Below, one piece after another: positions 40,401 to 54,100 of a stretch of 64,000 nucleotides of DNA. A program made the position numbers and the translations under genes. Source of the DNA: Synaphobranchus kaupii (Eukaryota; Chordata; Actinopteri; Anguilliformes; Synaphobranchidae); assembly GCA_029718625.1 (NCBI GenBank), contig CM056376.1, positions 117,215,307 to 117,279,306 on the forward strand. The letters run 5' to 3'. Below the pieces are notes generated by a model that was not told the DNA's origin, searched no databases, and saw nothing but the letters and a program-made list of their open reading frames with translations. How positions within the stretch are numbered: position 1 is the first letter of the stretch; each line of letters opens with the position of its first letter.

Positions 40401-43400
40401 GGTGTATCTGGGAGAGTATAATGGTGTATGTGGGAGAGTATAATGGTGTGTGTGGGAGAGTATGATGGTGTGTGTGGGAGAGTATGATGGTGTATGTGGG
40501 AGAGTATAATGGTGTGTGTGGGAGAGTATAATGGTGTATGTGGGAGAGTATAATGGTGTGTGTGGGAGAGTATGATGGTGTGTGTGGGAGAGTATGATGG
40601 TGTATGTGGGAGAGTATAATGGTGTGTGTGGGAGAGTATAATGGTGTATGTGAGAGAGTATAATGGTGTGTGTGAGAGAGTATAATGGTGTGTGTGGGAG
40701 AGTATGATAGTGTATGTGGGAGAGTATGATGGTGTATGTGAGAGAGTATAATGGTGTGTGTGGGAGAGTATAATGGTGTATGTGGGAGAGTATAATGGTG
40801 TGTGTGGGAGAGTATAATGGTGTATGTGGGAGAGTATAATGGTGTGTGTGGGAGAGTATAATGGTGTATGTGGGAGAGTATGATGGTGTATGTGGGAGAG
40901 TATAATGGTGTGTGTGGGAGAGTATGATGGTGTATGTGAGAGATTATAATGGTGTATGTGGGAGAGTATGATGGTGTATGTGGGAGAGTATAATGGTGTA
41001 TGTGGGAGAGTATGATGGTGTATGTGGGAGAGTATAATGGTGTATGTGGGAGAGTATGATGGTGTATGTGAGAGATTATAATGGTGTATGTGGGAGAGTA
41101 TGATGGTGTATGTGGGAGAGTATAATGGTGTGTGTGGGAGAGTATAATGGTGTATGTGGGAGAGTATGATGGTGTATCTGGGAGAGTATAATGGTGTATG
41201 TGGGAGAGTATGATGGTGTATGTGGGAGAGTATGATGGTGTATGTGGGAGAATATAATGGTGTATGTGGGAGAGTATGATGGTGTATGTGGGAGAGTATG
41301 ATGGTGTGTGTGAGAGTATGATGGTGTATGTGGGAGAGTATAATGGTGTGTGTGGGAGAATATAATGGTGTATGTGGGAGAGTATGATGGTGTATGTGGG
41401 AGAGTATGATGGTGTATGTGGGAGAGTATGATGGTGTATGTGGGAGAGTATGATGGTGTGTGTGGGAGAGTATAATGGTGTATGTGAGAGAGTATGATGG
41501 TGTATCTGGGAGAGTATTATGGTGTATGTGGGAGAGCATAATGGTGTATGTGGGAGAGTATAATGGTGTGTGTGGGAGAGTATGATGGTGTATGTGGGAG
41601 AGTATAATGGTGTATCTGGGAGAGTATGATGGTGTATGTGGGAGAGTATAATGGTGTATGTGGGAGAGTATAATGGTGTGTGTGTGGGAGAGTATAATGG
41701 TGTATGTGGGAGAGTATAATGGTGTATGTGAGAGAGCATACTGGTGTATGTGGGAGAGTATGATCGTGTATGTGGGAGAGTATAATGGTGTATGTGGGAG
41801 AATATAATGGTGTGTGTGGGAGAGTATAATGGTGTATGTGGGAGAGTATAATGGTGTATGTGGGAGAGTATGATGGTGTATGTGGGAGAGTATAATGGTG
41901 TATGTGGGAGAGTATGATGGTGTATGTGGGAGAGTATGATGGTGTATGTGGGAGAGTATGATGGTGTATGTGGGAGAGTATGATGGTGTATGTGGGAGAG
42001 TATGATGGTGTATGTGGGCGAGTATAATGGTGTATGTGGGAGAGTATGATGGTGTGTGTGGGAGAGTATAATGGTGTATGTGGGAGAGTATAATGGTGTG
42101 TGTGAAAGAGTATGATGGTGTATGTGGGAGAGTATGATGGTGTATGTGCGAGAGTATGATGGTGTGTGTGGGAGAGTATGATGGTGTATGTGGGAGAATA
42201 TGATGGTGTATGTGAAAGAGTATGATGGTGTATGTGGGAGAGTATAATGGTGTATGTGGGAGAGTATGATGGTGTATCTGGGAGAGTATAATGGTGTATG
42301 TGGGAGAGTATGATGGTGTATGTGAGAGATTATAATGGTGTATGTGGGAGAGTATGTTGTGTGTGGTGGGAGAGTATCATGGTGTATCTGGGAGAGTATA
42401 ATGGTGTATGTGGGAGAGTATGATGGTGTATGTGGGAGAATATAATGGTGTATGTGGGAGAGTATGATGGTGTATGTGGGAGAGTATAATGGTGTGTGTG
42501 GGAGAGTATAATGGTGTATGTGGGAGAGTATGATTGTGTATGTGGGAGAGTATGATTGTGTATGTGCGAGAGTATGATGGTGTATGTGGGAGAGTATGAT
42601 GGTGTATGTGGGAGAGTATAATGGTGTATGTGGGAGAGTATGATGGTGTATGTGGGAGAGTATGATGGTGTATGTGGGAGAGTATAATGGTGTGTGTGGG
42701 AGAGTATGATGGTGTGTGTGGGAGAGTATAATGGTGTATGTGGGAGAGTATGATGGTGTATCTGGGAGAGTATAATGGTGTATGTGGGAGAGTATGATGG
42801 TGTATGTGCGAGAGTATGATGGTGTGTGTGGGAGAGTATGATGGTGTGTGTGGGAGAGTATAATGGTGTATGTGGGAGAGTATGATTGTGTATGTGGGAG
42901 AGTATGATTGTGTATGTGCGAGAGTATGATGGTGTATGTGGGAGAGTATGATGTGTCGTATGTAGGGAGAGTATAATGGTGTATGTGGGAGAGTATGATG
43001 GTGTATGTGGGAGAGTATGATGGTGTATGTGGGGAGAGTATAATGGTGTTGTGTGGGGAGAGTATGATGGTGTGTGTGGGAGAGTATAATGGTGTATGTG
43101 GGAGAGTATGATTGTGTAATGTGGGAGAGTATGATGGTGTATGTGGGAGAGTATGATGGTTGTATGTGGGGAGAGTATAATGGTGTATGTGGGAGAGTAT
43201 GATGGTGTATGTGCGAGAGTATGATGGTGTATGTGTGAGAGTATAATGGTGTATGTGTGAGAGTATGATGGTGTATGTGGGAGAGTATGATGGTGTATGT
43301 GGGAGAATATAATGGTGTATCTGGGAGAGTATGATGGTGTTGTGTGGGAGAGTATAATGGTGTATGTGGGAGAGTATGATGGTGTATGTGGGAGATATAA

Positions 43401-46400
43401 TGGTGTATGTGGGAGAGTATGATGGTGTATGTGGGAGAGTATTAATGGTGTATGTGGGAGAGTATGATGGTGTATCTGGGAGAGTATAATGGTGTATGTG
43501 GGAGAGTATGATGGTGTATCTGGGAGAGTATAATGGTGTATGTGGGAGAGTATGATGGTGTGTGTGGGAGAGTATAATGGTGTATGTGGGAGAGTATAAT
43601 GGTGTGTGTGGGAGAGTATAATGGTGTATGTGGGAGAGTATGATGGTGTATGTGGGAGAGTATAATGGTGTGTGTGGGAGAGTATGATGGTGTATGTGAG
43701 AGATTATAATGGTGTATGTGGGAGAGTATGATGGTGTATGTGGGAGAGTATAATGGTGTATGTGGGAGAGTATGATGGTGTATGTGGGAGAGTATAATGG
43801 TGTATGTGGGAGAGTATGATGGTGTATGTGAGAGATTATAATGGTGTATGTGGGAGAGTATGATGGTGTATGTGGGAGAGTATAATGGTGTGTGTGGGAG
43901 AGTATAATGGTGTATGTGGGAGAGTATGATGGTGTATCTGGGAGAGTATAATGGTGTATGTGGGAGAGTATGATGGTGTATGTGGGAGAGTATGATGGTG
44001 TATGTGGGAGAATATAATGGTGTATGTGGGAGAGTATGATGGTGTATGTGGGAGAGTATGATGGTGTGTGTGAGAGTATGATGGTGTATGTGGGAGAGTA
44101 TAATGGTGTGTGTGGGAGAATATAATGGTGTATGTGGGAGAGTATGATGGTGTATGTGGGAGAGTATGATGGTGTATGTGGGAGAGTATGATGGTGTATG
44201 TGGGAGAGTATGATGGTGTGTGTGGGAGAGTATAATGGTGTATGTGAGAGAGTATGATGGTGTATCTGGGAGAGTATTATGGTGTATGTGGGAGAGCATA
44301 ATGGTGTATGTGGGAGAGTATAATGGTGTGTGTGGGAGAGTATGATGGTGTATGTGGGAGAGTATAATGGTGTATCTGGGAGAGTATGATGGTGTATGTG
44401 GGAGAGTATAATGGTGTATGTGGGAGAGTATAATGGTGTGTGTGTGGGAGAGTATAATGGTGTATGTGGGAGAGTATAATGGTGTATGTGAGAGAGCATA
44501 CTGGTGTATGTGGGAGAGTATGATCGTGTATGTGGGAGAGTATAATGGTGTATGTGGGAGAATATAATGGTGTGTGTGGGAGAGTATAATGGTGTATGTG
44601 GGAGAGTATAATGGTGTATGTGGGAGAGTATGATGGTGTATGTGGGGAGAGTATAATGGTGTATGTGGGAGAGTATGATGGTGTATGTGGGAGAGTATGA
44701 TGGTGTATGTGGGAGAGTATGATGGTGTATGTGGGAGAGTATGATGGTGTATGTGGGAGAGTATGATGGTGTATGTGGGCGAGTATAATGGTGTATGTGG
44801 GAGAGTATGATGGTGTGTGTGGGAGAGTATAATGGTGTATGTGGGAGAGTATAATGGTGTGTGTGAAAGAGTATGATGGTGTATGTGGGAGAGTATGATG
44901 GTGTATGTGCGAGAGTATGATGGTGTGTGTGGGAGAGTATGATGGTGTATGTGGGAGAATATGATGGTGTATGTGAAAGAGTATGATGGTGTATGTGGGA
45001 GAGTATAATGGTGTATGTGGGAGAGTATGATGGTGTATCTGGGAGAGTATAATGGTGTATGTGGGAGAGTATGATGGTGTATGTGAGAGATTATAATGGT
45101 GTATGTGGGAGAGTATGTTGTGTGTGGTGGGAGAGTATCATGGTGTATCTGGGAGAGTATAATGGTGTATGTGGGAGAGTATGATGGTGTATGTGGGAGA
45201 ATATAATGGTGTATGTGGGAGAGTATGATGGTGTATGTGGGAGAGTATAATGGTGTGTGTGGGAGAGTATAATGGTGTATGTGGGAGAGTATGATTGTGT
45301 ATGTGGGAGAGTATGATTGTGTATGTGCGAGAGTATGATGGTGTATGTGGGAGAGTATGATGGTGTATGTGGGAGAGTATAATGGTGTATGTGGGAGAGT
45401 ATGATGGTGTATGTGGGAGAGTATGATGGTGTATGTGGGAGAGTATAATGGTGTGTGTGGGAGAGTATGATGGTGTGTGTGGGAGAGTATAATGGTGTAT
45501 GTGGGAGAGTATGATGGTGTATCTGGGAGAGTATAATGGTGTATGTGGGAGAGTATGATGGTGTATGTGCGAGAGTATGATGGTGTGTGTGGGAGAGTAT
45601 GATGGTGTGTGTGGGAGAGTATAATGGTGTATGTGGGAGAGTATGATTGTGTATGTGGGAGAGTATGATTGTGTATGTGCGAGAGTATGATGGTGTATGT
45701 GGGAGAGTATGATGGTGTATGTGGGAGAGTATAATGGTGTATGTGGGAGAGTATGATGGTGTATGTGGGAGAGTATGATGGTGTATGTGGGAGAGTATAA
45801 TGGTGTGTGTGGGAGAGTATGATGGTGTGTGTGGGAGAGTATAATGGTGTATGTGGGAGAGTATGATTGTGTATGTGGGAGAGTATGATGGTGTATGTGG
45901 GAGAGTATGATGGTGTATGTGGGAGAGTATAATGGTGTATGTGGGAGAGTATGATGGTGTATGTGCGAGAGTATGATGGTGTATGTGTGAGAGTATAATG
46001 GTGTATGTGTGAGAGTATGATGGTGTATGTGGGAGAGTATGATGGTGTATGTGGGAGAATATAATGGTGTATCTGGGAGAGTATGATGGTGTGTGTGGGA
46101 GAGTATAATGGTGTATGTGGGAGAGTATGATGGTGTATGTGGGAGAATATAATGGTGTATGTGGGAGAGTATGATGGTGTATGTGGGAGAGTATAATGGT
46201 GTATGTGGGAGAGTATGATGGTGTATCTGGGAGAGTATAATGGTGTATGTGGGAGAGTATGATGGTGTATCTGGGAGAGTATAATGGTGTATGTGGGAGA
46301 GTATGATGGTGTATGTGCGAGAGTATGATGGTGTGTGTGGGAGAGTATGATGGTGTATGTGGGAGAGTATGATGGTGTGTGTGGGAGAGTATAATGGTGT

Positions 46401-47340
46401 ATGTGGGAGAGTATGATTGTGTATGTGGGAGAGTATGATTGTGTATGTGCGAGAGTATGATGGTGTATGTGGGAGAGTATGATGGTGTATGTGGGAGAGT
46501 ATAATGGTGTATGTGGGAGAGTATGATGGTGTATGTGGGAGAGTATGATGGTGTATGTGGGAGAGTATAATGGTGTGTGTGGGAGAGTATGATGGTGTGT
46601 GTGGGAGAGTATAATGGTGTATGTGGGAGAGTATGATTGTGTATGTGGGAGAGTATGATGGTGTATGTGGGAGAGTATAATGGTGTATGTGGGAGAGTAT
46701 GATGGTGTATGTGCGAGAGTATGATGGTGTATGTGGGAGAGTATAATGGTGTATGTGTGAGAGTATGATGGTGTATGTGGGAGAGTATGATGGTGTATGT
46801 GGGAGAATATAATGGTGTATCTGGGAGAGTATGATGGTGTGTGTGGGAGAGTATAATGGTGTATGTGGGAGAGTATGATGGTGTATGTGGGAGGGTATGA
46901 TGGTGTATGTGGGAGAGTATAATGTTGTGTGTGGGAGAGTATGATGGTGTATGTGCGAGAGTATGATGGTGTGTGTGGGAGAGTATGATGGTGTATGTGG
47001 GAGAGTATAATGGTGTGTGTGGGAGAGTATAATGGTGTGTGTGGGAGAGTATGATGGTGTGTGTGGGAGAGTATAATGGTGTATGTGGGAGAGTATGATG
47101 GTGTATGTGGGAGAGTATGATGGTGTATGTGGGAGAGTATGATGGTGTATGTGGGAGAGTATGATGGTGTATGTGCGAGAGTATGATGGTGTATGTGGGA
47201 GAGTATGATGGTGTGTGTGGGAGAGTATAATGGTGTATGTGGGAGAGTATGATGGTGTATCTGGGAGAATATAATGGTATATGTGGGAGAGTATGATTGT
47301 GTATGTGAAAGAGTATAATGGTGTATGTGGGAAAGTATGA
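37337..47340 (-). repeat. 22-bp minisatellite array, right arm in inverted orientation
   Basis: The same unit continues on the opposite strand (GAGAGTATAATGGTGTATGT) for about 10 kb, or about 450 copies. A (GT)n run lies at about 37435-37466 just inside the junction. Rare variant units recur together at long spacing, showing higher-order duplication. The apparent proteins rich in SYSPTYTIILSHIHHHTLP are translations of the repeat and have no family. Confidence 0.97.
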
Positions 47341-47359
47341 TTTAAACGGCCTCTCATAC

Positions 47360-47384
47360 AGATGGACACACACACACAAACACA

Positions 47385-47440
<56 letters not shown>

Positions 47441-47452
47441 CACACACACAAT
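47360..47452. repeat. (ACGC)n(CA)n microsatellite
   Basis: CACACACACA, then about ten CGCA tetranucleotides, then CACACA. It directly follows the minisatellite array. Confidence 0.95.
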
Positions 47453-48640
47453 GTAATACTCATACTATTATATAAATATAACACTACAGGCAGATTCATA
47501 AAATGCAATGCAATATATCCAGCAAAACCACTTCAAATGATAGCTCTTTTACCTCAAATAATTCCTGTTTTTCACCCCTATTAGGGCAATGTATCCCCGG
47601 GGATACAGACATTTCATGTGTGATTATCAAAACGGTAGAAATGCAATTACTATTTTTTTAATAAGAACATACAAAATCATTTTCAAATAACAATATTTTT
47701 ACAAAACAAACCCCAAAATATAATAAACATGTAATAACAATAATGACACCACCCTCAAGGTCAGAGACCTTGTCACTATATGCAGCCATGTTGGATTTTG
47801 GTAAGGATGACCCATTGACCCAAGAGTCTTGATATCAATCACATGACCTAAGCACTGGACACAAGTCCCCCTTCTATGTTTCATACTGAAATAAAGCCCA
47901 CTCACTCATTGCTCCTCCCCACAGCCTGGCACATGTCTGTATCCCTGAGGATTAAAGGGTTAAGGACTTGGGACAGGTACTGGGGTTTCTTGGGACAGGT
48001 ACTGGGGTTTCTTGGGTCTACTGCTGGTTGAGGGCTCCAAATTCTGCCATCACTGTCGGACAAGCTAACTGGCAACCAACTTCCTCTACTTAAAAATGTT
48101 ATATCTATAGCTTTTAGGCTCAGATCATTGATCTTTGAGTTAGGCTAATGTATAACATGTATAACATGCAAAAACAAGTGAGATTTTTAAATATCCAGTA
48201 GCCTAACTGAAATAAATAATATATGTAACCTTTTATGTAACTTATGTAATATATAATTAATTTATGTAAAATTTTTTTGTGTCATTTTTGTCTGAAAGCA
48301 GGTTTTTGTTGTTTCATTATTTGGAGGTAGGCTGTTCCAGCCTAACTCTATTTTTAGCTAAACGTGAGATAAATACATTGGTGGGGTATATAGGCTATGT
48401 CATTTTTTAAAAATGTTGGCCTATCTCCCTCGCTTTATTAGATATACAGAATCTATAGGCTGCCCAATATGGCTTTTCATAAGATGGACAAGACCTGGGA
48501 TCGCTTTACAGACAGTTGCATATCTTTATAAGTGACAGGGAAGCCATGCGTTGTCATAAATTCGCAATATGTGTATACCAGACTACTATCAAAAAATCAG
48601 ATAGCCTGTGATTGATTTCACTATTTCTGATATCTACGGT
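47453..48640. other. Non-coding stretch with a MITE-like inverted pair
   Basis: GGGGATACAGACATTTCATG near 47598 is inverted relative to CATGTCTGTATCCCTGAGGA near 47931. This suggests a MITE of about 0.4 kb (47573-47964). A 25-bp direct duplication (GGGACAGGTACTGGGGTTTC) lies at about 47970-48015. There is no gene. Confidence 0.5.
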
Positions 48641-48688
48641 CAGCGCTGGCCAATGACGTCATTCGGAAGAGACCCACCGGTTTCAAAG
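48641..48688 (+). promoter_or_regulatory. Compact promoter of the DHHC gene: CCAAT, CRE, ETS-like site
   Basis: CCAAT (48650-48654) overlaps a perfect CRE TGACGTCA (48654-48661), followed by CGGAAG (48664-48669), an ETS-type core. All lie within 40 bases of the start codon at 48689. There is no TATA box. This fits a short housekeeping promoter, though the start site is not known. Confidence 0.5.
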
Positions 48689-49681
48689 ATGGCAGCGCTT
48701 CGCTGTCGAAAAGACCCTTGTGGTTTTATATGTCTTGTTTTAACGTATTTCAGCGTTTTCTATGCCGACTACGTGGTAATTCAGTATGTCCTAATCCCAG
48801 CCTATTCCGGGAGGTGAGTAGCGTTTAAATCCTAAACAGGTTTCAGTGCGTGTGTGGCATGTGTGTCATGATGTGTGTGCAGCGTAGCGGTGGTATGCTA
48901 CGTTAGTAACGATAGCTAGCTATGCTAGCTTGATAATGTCCGATTTCGTGTATTATTTATTAAAGACATTAACCAAACTACTTGACATATTTATGCGATA
49001 CATTTCAGTATCTAGCGCGTTACTATTTAAAAATCATATTGATATTGGCTACCGACAGACATCTACCTAGCGTTTCTGGGAGCTGTGGTGTCCGGTTATA
49101 TGCTGTAATGTTTATGACGTAAACATGAGGGGACATAGGGGCTTGTCTTCTTTTGCAGCATTACAATACAGTAAGCAAACATTTCCACTCACTCCATCTG
49201 GACCTCTGGCTTTCGATATGAATATCTTCAGACAGATGTTCTGCTTTTTGAAGCTAATTGCCTGATGTAATTGACTATCTATTTAACAAGGGGGAACCAA
49301 AAGAACTCTGGGGAACTCCAATCACCTGGATTTGCTAATTAGCATTATTCTTCAGCCACGAGGTAGAACTAATTACCAAATTCAGCTGGCTGAGTTCATG
49401 GGTGGAAGAAACGCATGGAAGGACTTTTACTTTATGACCCCTGGACTTTACACCTCTGCAAATGGTGCCAACCTCTTGATCAGTGCACTTTAGTTGCCTA
49501 TGGCAGCTGTAAATGTGAATCTCTGCATATGGTCAATACAAAGGAAGCATACTTTCCCCCCTCTCCCCCTCCAGTGCCTGGTGCTCAATGCACGGTGCCA
49601 TCTTCAACATCCTCCTAATCCTGCTCCTAGCCTGTCACTCAAAGGCAGTCTTCTCAGACCCAGGTGAGTCTCACACACACA

Positions 49682-49716
<35 letters not shown>

Positions 49717-51068
49717 CCCTGCACCTTTACTGCATACACACAGACACACACACCTGCACCTTTACTCCATACACATTCACACAAACACACACACACTAAC
49801 ACCCCTGCACCTTTACTGCATACACATACAAACACACACTAACACCCTTGCACCTTTACTGCATACACATACAAACACATACACACACCCCTGCACCTTT
49901 ACTGCATACACATACAAACACACACTAACACCCCTGCACCTTTACTGCATACACATACAAACACATACACACATCCCTGCACCTTTACTGCATACACATA
50001 CAAACACACACTAACACCCCTGCACCTTTACTGCATACACATACAAACACACACTAACACCCCTGCACCTTTACTGCATACACATACAAACACACACTAA
50101 CACCCCTGCACCTTTACTGCATACACATACAAACACACACTAACATCCCTGCACCTTTACTGCATACACATACAAACACATACACACATCCCTGCACCTT
50201 TACTGCATACACATACAAACACACACTAACACCCCTGCACCTTTACTGCATACACATACAAACACATACACACACCCCTGCACCTTTACTGCATACACAT
50301 ACAAACACATACACACACCCCTGCACCTTTACTGCATACACATACAAACACACACACACCCCTGCACCTTTACTGCATACACACAGACACACACTAACAC
50401 CCCTGCACCTTTACTGCATACACATACAAACACATACACACACCCCTGCACCTTTACTGCATACACATACAAACACACACACACCCCTGCACCTTTACTG
50501 CATACACACAGACACACACTAACACCCCTGCACCTTTACTGCATACACATACAAACACACACACACCCCTGCACCTTTACTGCATACACACAGACACACA
50601 CTAACACCCCTGCACCTTTACTGCATACACATATAAACACACACACCCCTGCTCCTTTACTCCACACACACACCCCTGCACCTTTTTGTTTTAAGCTGTG
50701 TGTAGTTGTTTGACTGAGATTTGTCACTGTGTAACTTGACATGTGCCTTTGGTTGTGTCTTTGTTATGTAGTGTTATAACCGGGATGTGCAGGAAAGTCT
50801 TTTGTTTAGTGTTATAGCAGGGTTGTGCAGTAAAGTGCCTTGTTGTGTTATAACAGGCTTGTGCAGCACAGTGCCTTATGTAGTGTTATAACAGGCTTGA
50901 GCAGCCCAGTGCCTTGTTGTTACATTACATTTACATTTTAGACATTTGGCAGACGCTCTTATCCAGAGCGACGTACATTAGTGCATTTTCCAACCTGAAA
51001 CAAGTGCTTTAAAAACAACCCTAAAAGGTAAATACGAATTCAAACACCGGGCGCAGTCAGTATGATTA

Positions 51069-51102
<34 letters not shown>

Positions 51103-54100
51103 TGGGGGGGGTGGGGGACCACACGATATCAATCATTGGCATGCACAACAGTAAGCCAATAAGTAACCTTACAAGTATTAAACTAGAAGCTTCAACCACT
51201 GAAACAAGGATTTATAGAACACAATCAAGGGAGGTCACAAGGAGGTAGGGAGGGGTGGAGAGAGGTGCAGCTTAAAGAGGTGAGTCTTCAATCTGCGCTT
51301 GAAGGCGGTCAGACTTTCTGTTGTTCTGACCTCCACGGGGAGCTCATTCCACCACCGTGGGGCCAGGACAGACAGACGTCGAGACCGGGTGCTAGTATGA
51401 AGTGGGGGGGGGTACCAGTCGTCCTGAGGAGGCTGAACGCAGGGATCTGGTAGGTGTGTAGGGTCTGATGAGCTTTTGGAGGTATGGAGGGGCTGATCCT
51501 CGGACTGCCTGGAAGGCGAGCACCAATGTTTTGAATTTGATGCGAGCCATCACAGGTAGCCAGTGGAGGTCAATGAGCAGGGGGGTGACATGGGAGTGTC
51601 GGGGGAGGTTGAAGACCAGGCGCGCTGCTGCGTTCTGGATAAGCTGAAGGGGTCTGATGGCTGATGCTGGCAGGCCAGCCAGGAGAGAGTTGCAGTAGTC
51701 TAGGCGGGACAGCACCATCGCTTGGACCAGGAGCTGGGTTGAGTGGGTGGTGAGGAAAGGGCGGATTCTCCTGATGTTGTACAGGAAGAACCTGCACGCC
51801 CGGGTTACCACTGCGATGTTCTCGGAGAGGGACAGTCTGTTGTCCATCACCACTCCGAGGTTCCTGGCACAGGGCGTTGGGGTCAGTGGAGTGTCCCCTA
51901 AGGAAATGGAGAGATTGAGAGGGGGAGAGGTTAGAGCAGGAATGTAAATGAGCTCAGTCTTGCCTGGATTGAGCTTCAGATGGTGGTTGTCCATCCAGCT
52001 CTGGATGTCTCTCAGGCAAGCGGAGATGCGGGCTGAAGCCTGAGTGTCAGAGGGTGAGAAGGAGAGAAAGAGTTGAGTATCGTCAGCATAGCAGTGGTAG
52101 TGTTATAACAGGCTTGTGCAGTACAGAGTCTGGTGCAGTGTTATAACAGGTTTGAGCAGCCCAGTGCCTTGTTGTGTAGTGTTATAACAGGCTTGTGCAG
52201 CACAGAGCCCTGTGTAGTGTTATAACAGGGTTGTGCAGTACAGTGCCTTGTTATGTAGTGTTATAACAGGCTTATGCAGCACAATGATTGCGTCGTGTTA
52301 TAACAGGGTGAGACTGTACTGTTGATTGCCTTGCCAGGTATGGTGCCACTCCCAGACACAGCCATCGACTTCTCCGACCTTCGGTCTCAGTCCTCTCGCA
52401 AAAATGAAAGGGTAAGGTCCCTTCTTTCCTCTCCTCTCCTCTCACTTGAGAAACAAACACACACATAGGCTGTATGGCTGTACACACGGAAGCCACACAT
52501 GGCTTAAATACAGTTTGAGTGCATTGTGGGAGTTGTAGTTTGATAAAGCTGTGTTTTCTTTCAGGGCTGTGAGGGCTGGACAGTGTGCAGCCGGTGTGAG
52601 ACGTATCGTCCCCCCCGTGCGCATCACTGTAGAGTCTGCCAGAGATGCATCCGACGCATGGATCACCACTGTCCCTGGTCAGTTTCACCCTAACGCATAA
52701 CCCCTAACTCGCATCCTAGCCCTTAACTCACACCCTAACTCACCTAACCCACATGTTAACCCCTAACTTATACCCTAACCCATTAGGGAAATGCAGAAAT
52801 GTGCTCCTGTAGGAGAGAGACAACGATTCACACATACCTCAGACGCTTGAAGATTTACAGCCATTTAGCCAACCATGTGATCCATAATGTACCAGTGTAA
52901 TTTACAGCTTAATCTAGCCCCCCCTTCCCAATTCCCACAGAGATCCATTCAAATGCAGAGAGGTTATAGTATTGCTTGTAAGAGTACCAGAAAATGTCTT
53001 TTTGATGTTGTTGGTGATTTACAGCTTAATCTAATCCCACCCCCCCAATTCCCATAGAGATCCATTCAAATGTTTGTAAGAGTACCTGAAAATAAGATAT
53101 AAAGAGTGTTTTGATGTTGTTGGGTCACAGACATCAGAAAGTCATGGCATGCAATGGATATGCAACAAAGTATTAGATATGATGACTTTATTTAAATTTA
53201 TGTTAATTACTTTTGCTACCTTGGTGAGCATTATCAATTCCGTCAAAAACATAAAAATGTATCCGTGATTCCAAACTTTTGAACGGTAGTGTATGTATAT
53301 GTCATTTGGCTTAATCAATACACATACACATAAACACACGCAAACATACAGCATACAGACACACTCGTGTGTGTGTGTGTGTGTATATGTGTAAGTGTGT
53401 CTGCATGCTGTATGTTGGGGTGTGTTTGTGTATGTGTGTAGAATAGGCGTGTGTGATTTTCTTGCACACTTTCTTTCGTAGGATAAATAATTGTGTGGGA
53501 GAGCTGAACCAGAAATACTTCATCCAGTTCCTCTTCTACACTGGTAAGGACAAGTAGTCAATGTATTGTTGTTACATTTGTTATCAGTATTGCAGAAGGA
53601 CAATCAGTATATTGATTATAATTATTGTTTGTGATGGTAGGGTTGGCCAGTCTGTACTCCATAGCACTGGTGGTATTATTGTTTGTGATGGTAGGGTTGG
53701 CCAGTCTGTACTCCATAGCACTGGTGGTATTATTGTTTGTGATGGTAGGGTTGGCCAGTCTGTACTCCATAGCACTGGTGGTATTATTGTTTGTGATGGT
53801 AGGGTTGGCCAGTCTGTACTCCATAGCACTGGTGGTATTATTGTTTGTGATGGTAGGGTTGGCCAGTCTGTACTCCATAGCACTGGTGGTATTATTGTTT
53901 GTGATGGTAGGGTTGGCCAGTCTGTACTCCATAGCACTGGTGGTATTATTGTTTGTGATGGTAGGGTTGGCCAGTCTGTACTCCATAGCACTGGTGGTAT
54001 TATTGTTTGTGATGGTAGGGTTGGCCAGTCTGTACTCCATAGCACTGGTGGTATTATTGTTTGTGATGGTAGGGTTGGCCAGTCTGTACTCCATAGCACT

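Noticed and set aside
34617..47508. Very long open reading frames (700-1400 codons, His/Thr/Ser/Tyr-rich) on both strands of the satellite region
   Set aside because: They are translations of a 22-bp repeat that lacks stop codons in most phases. The reading repeats every 66 bases, several overlapping frames are open at once, and frames end wherever an indel occurs. No domain or splice context supports a protein.
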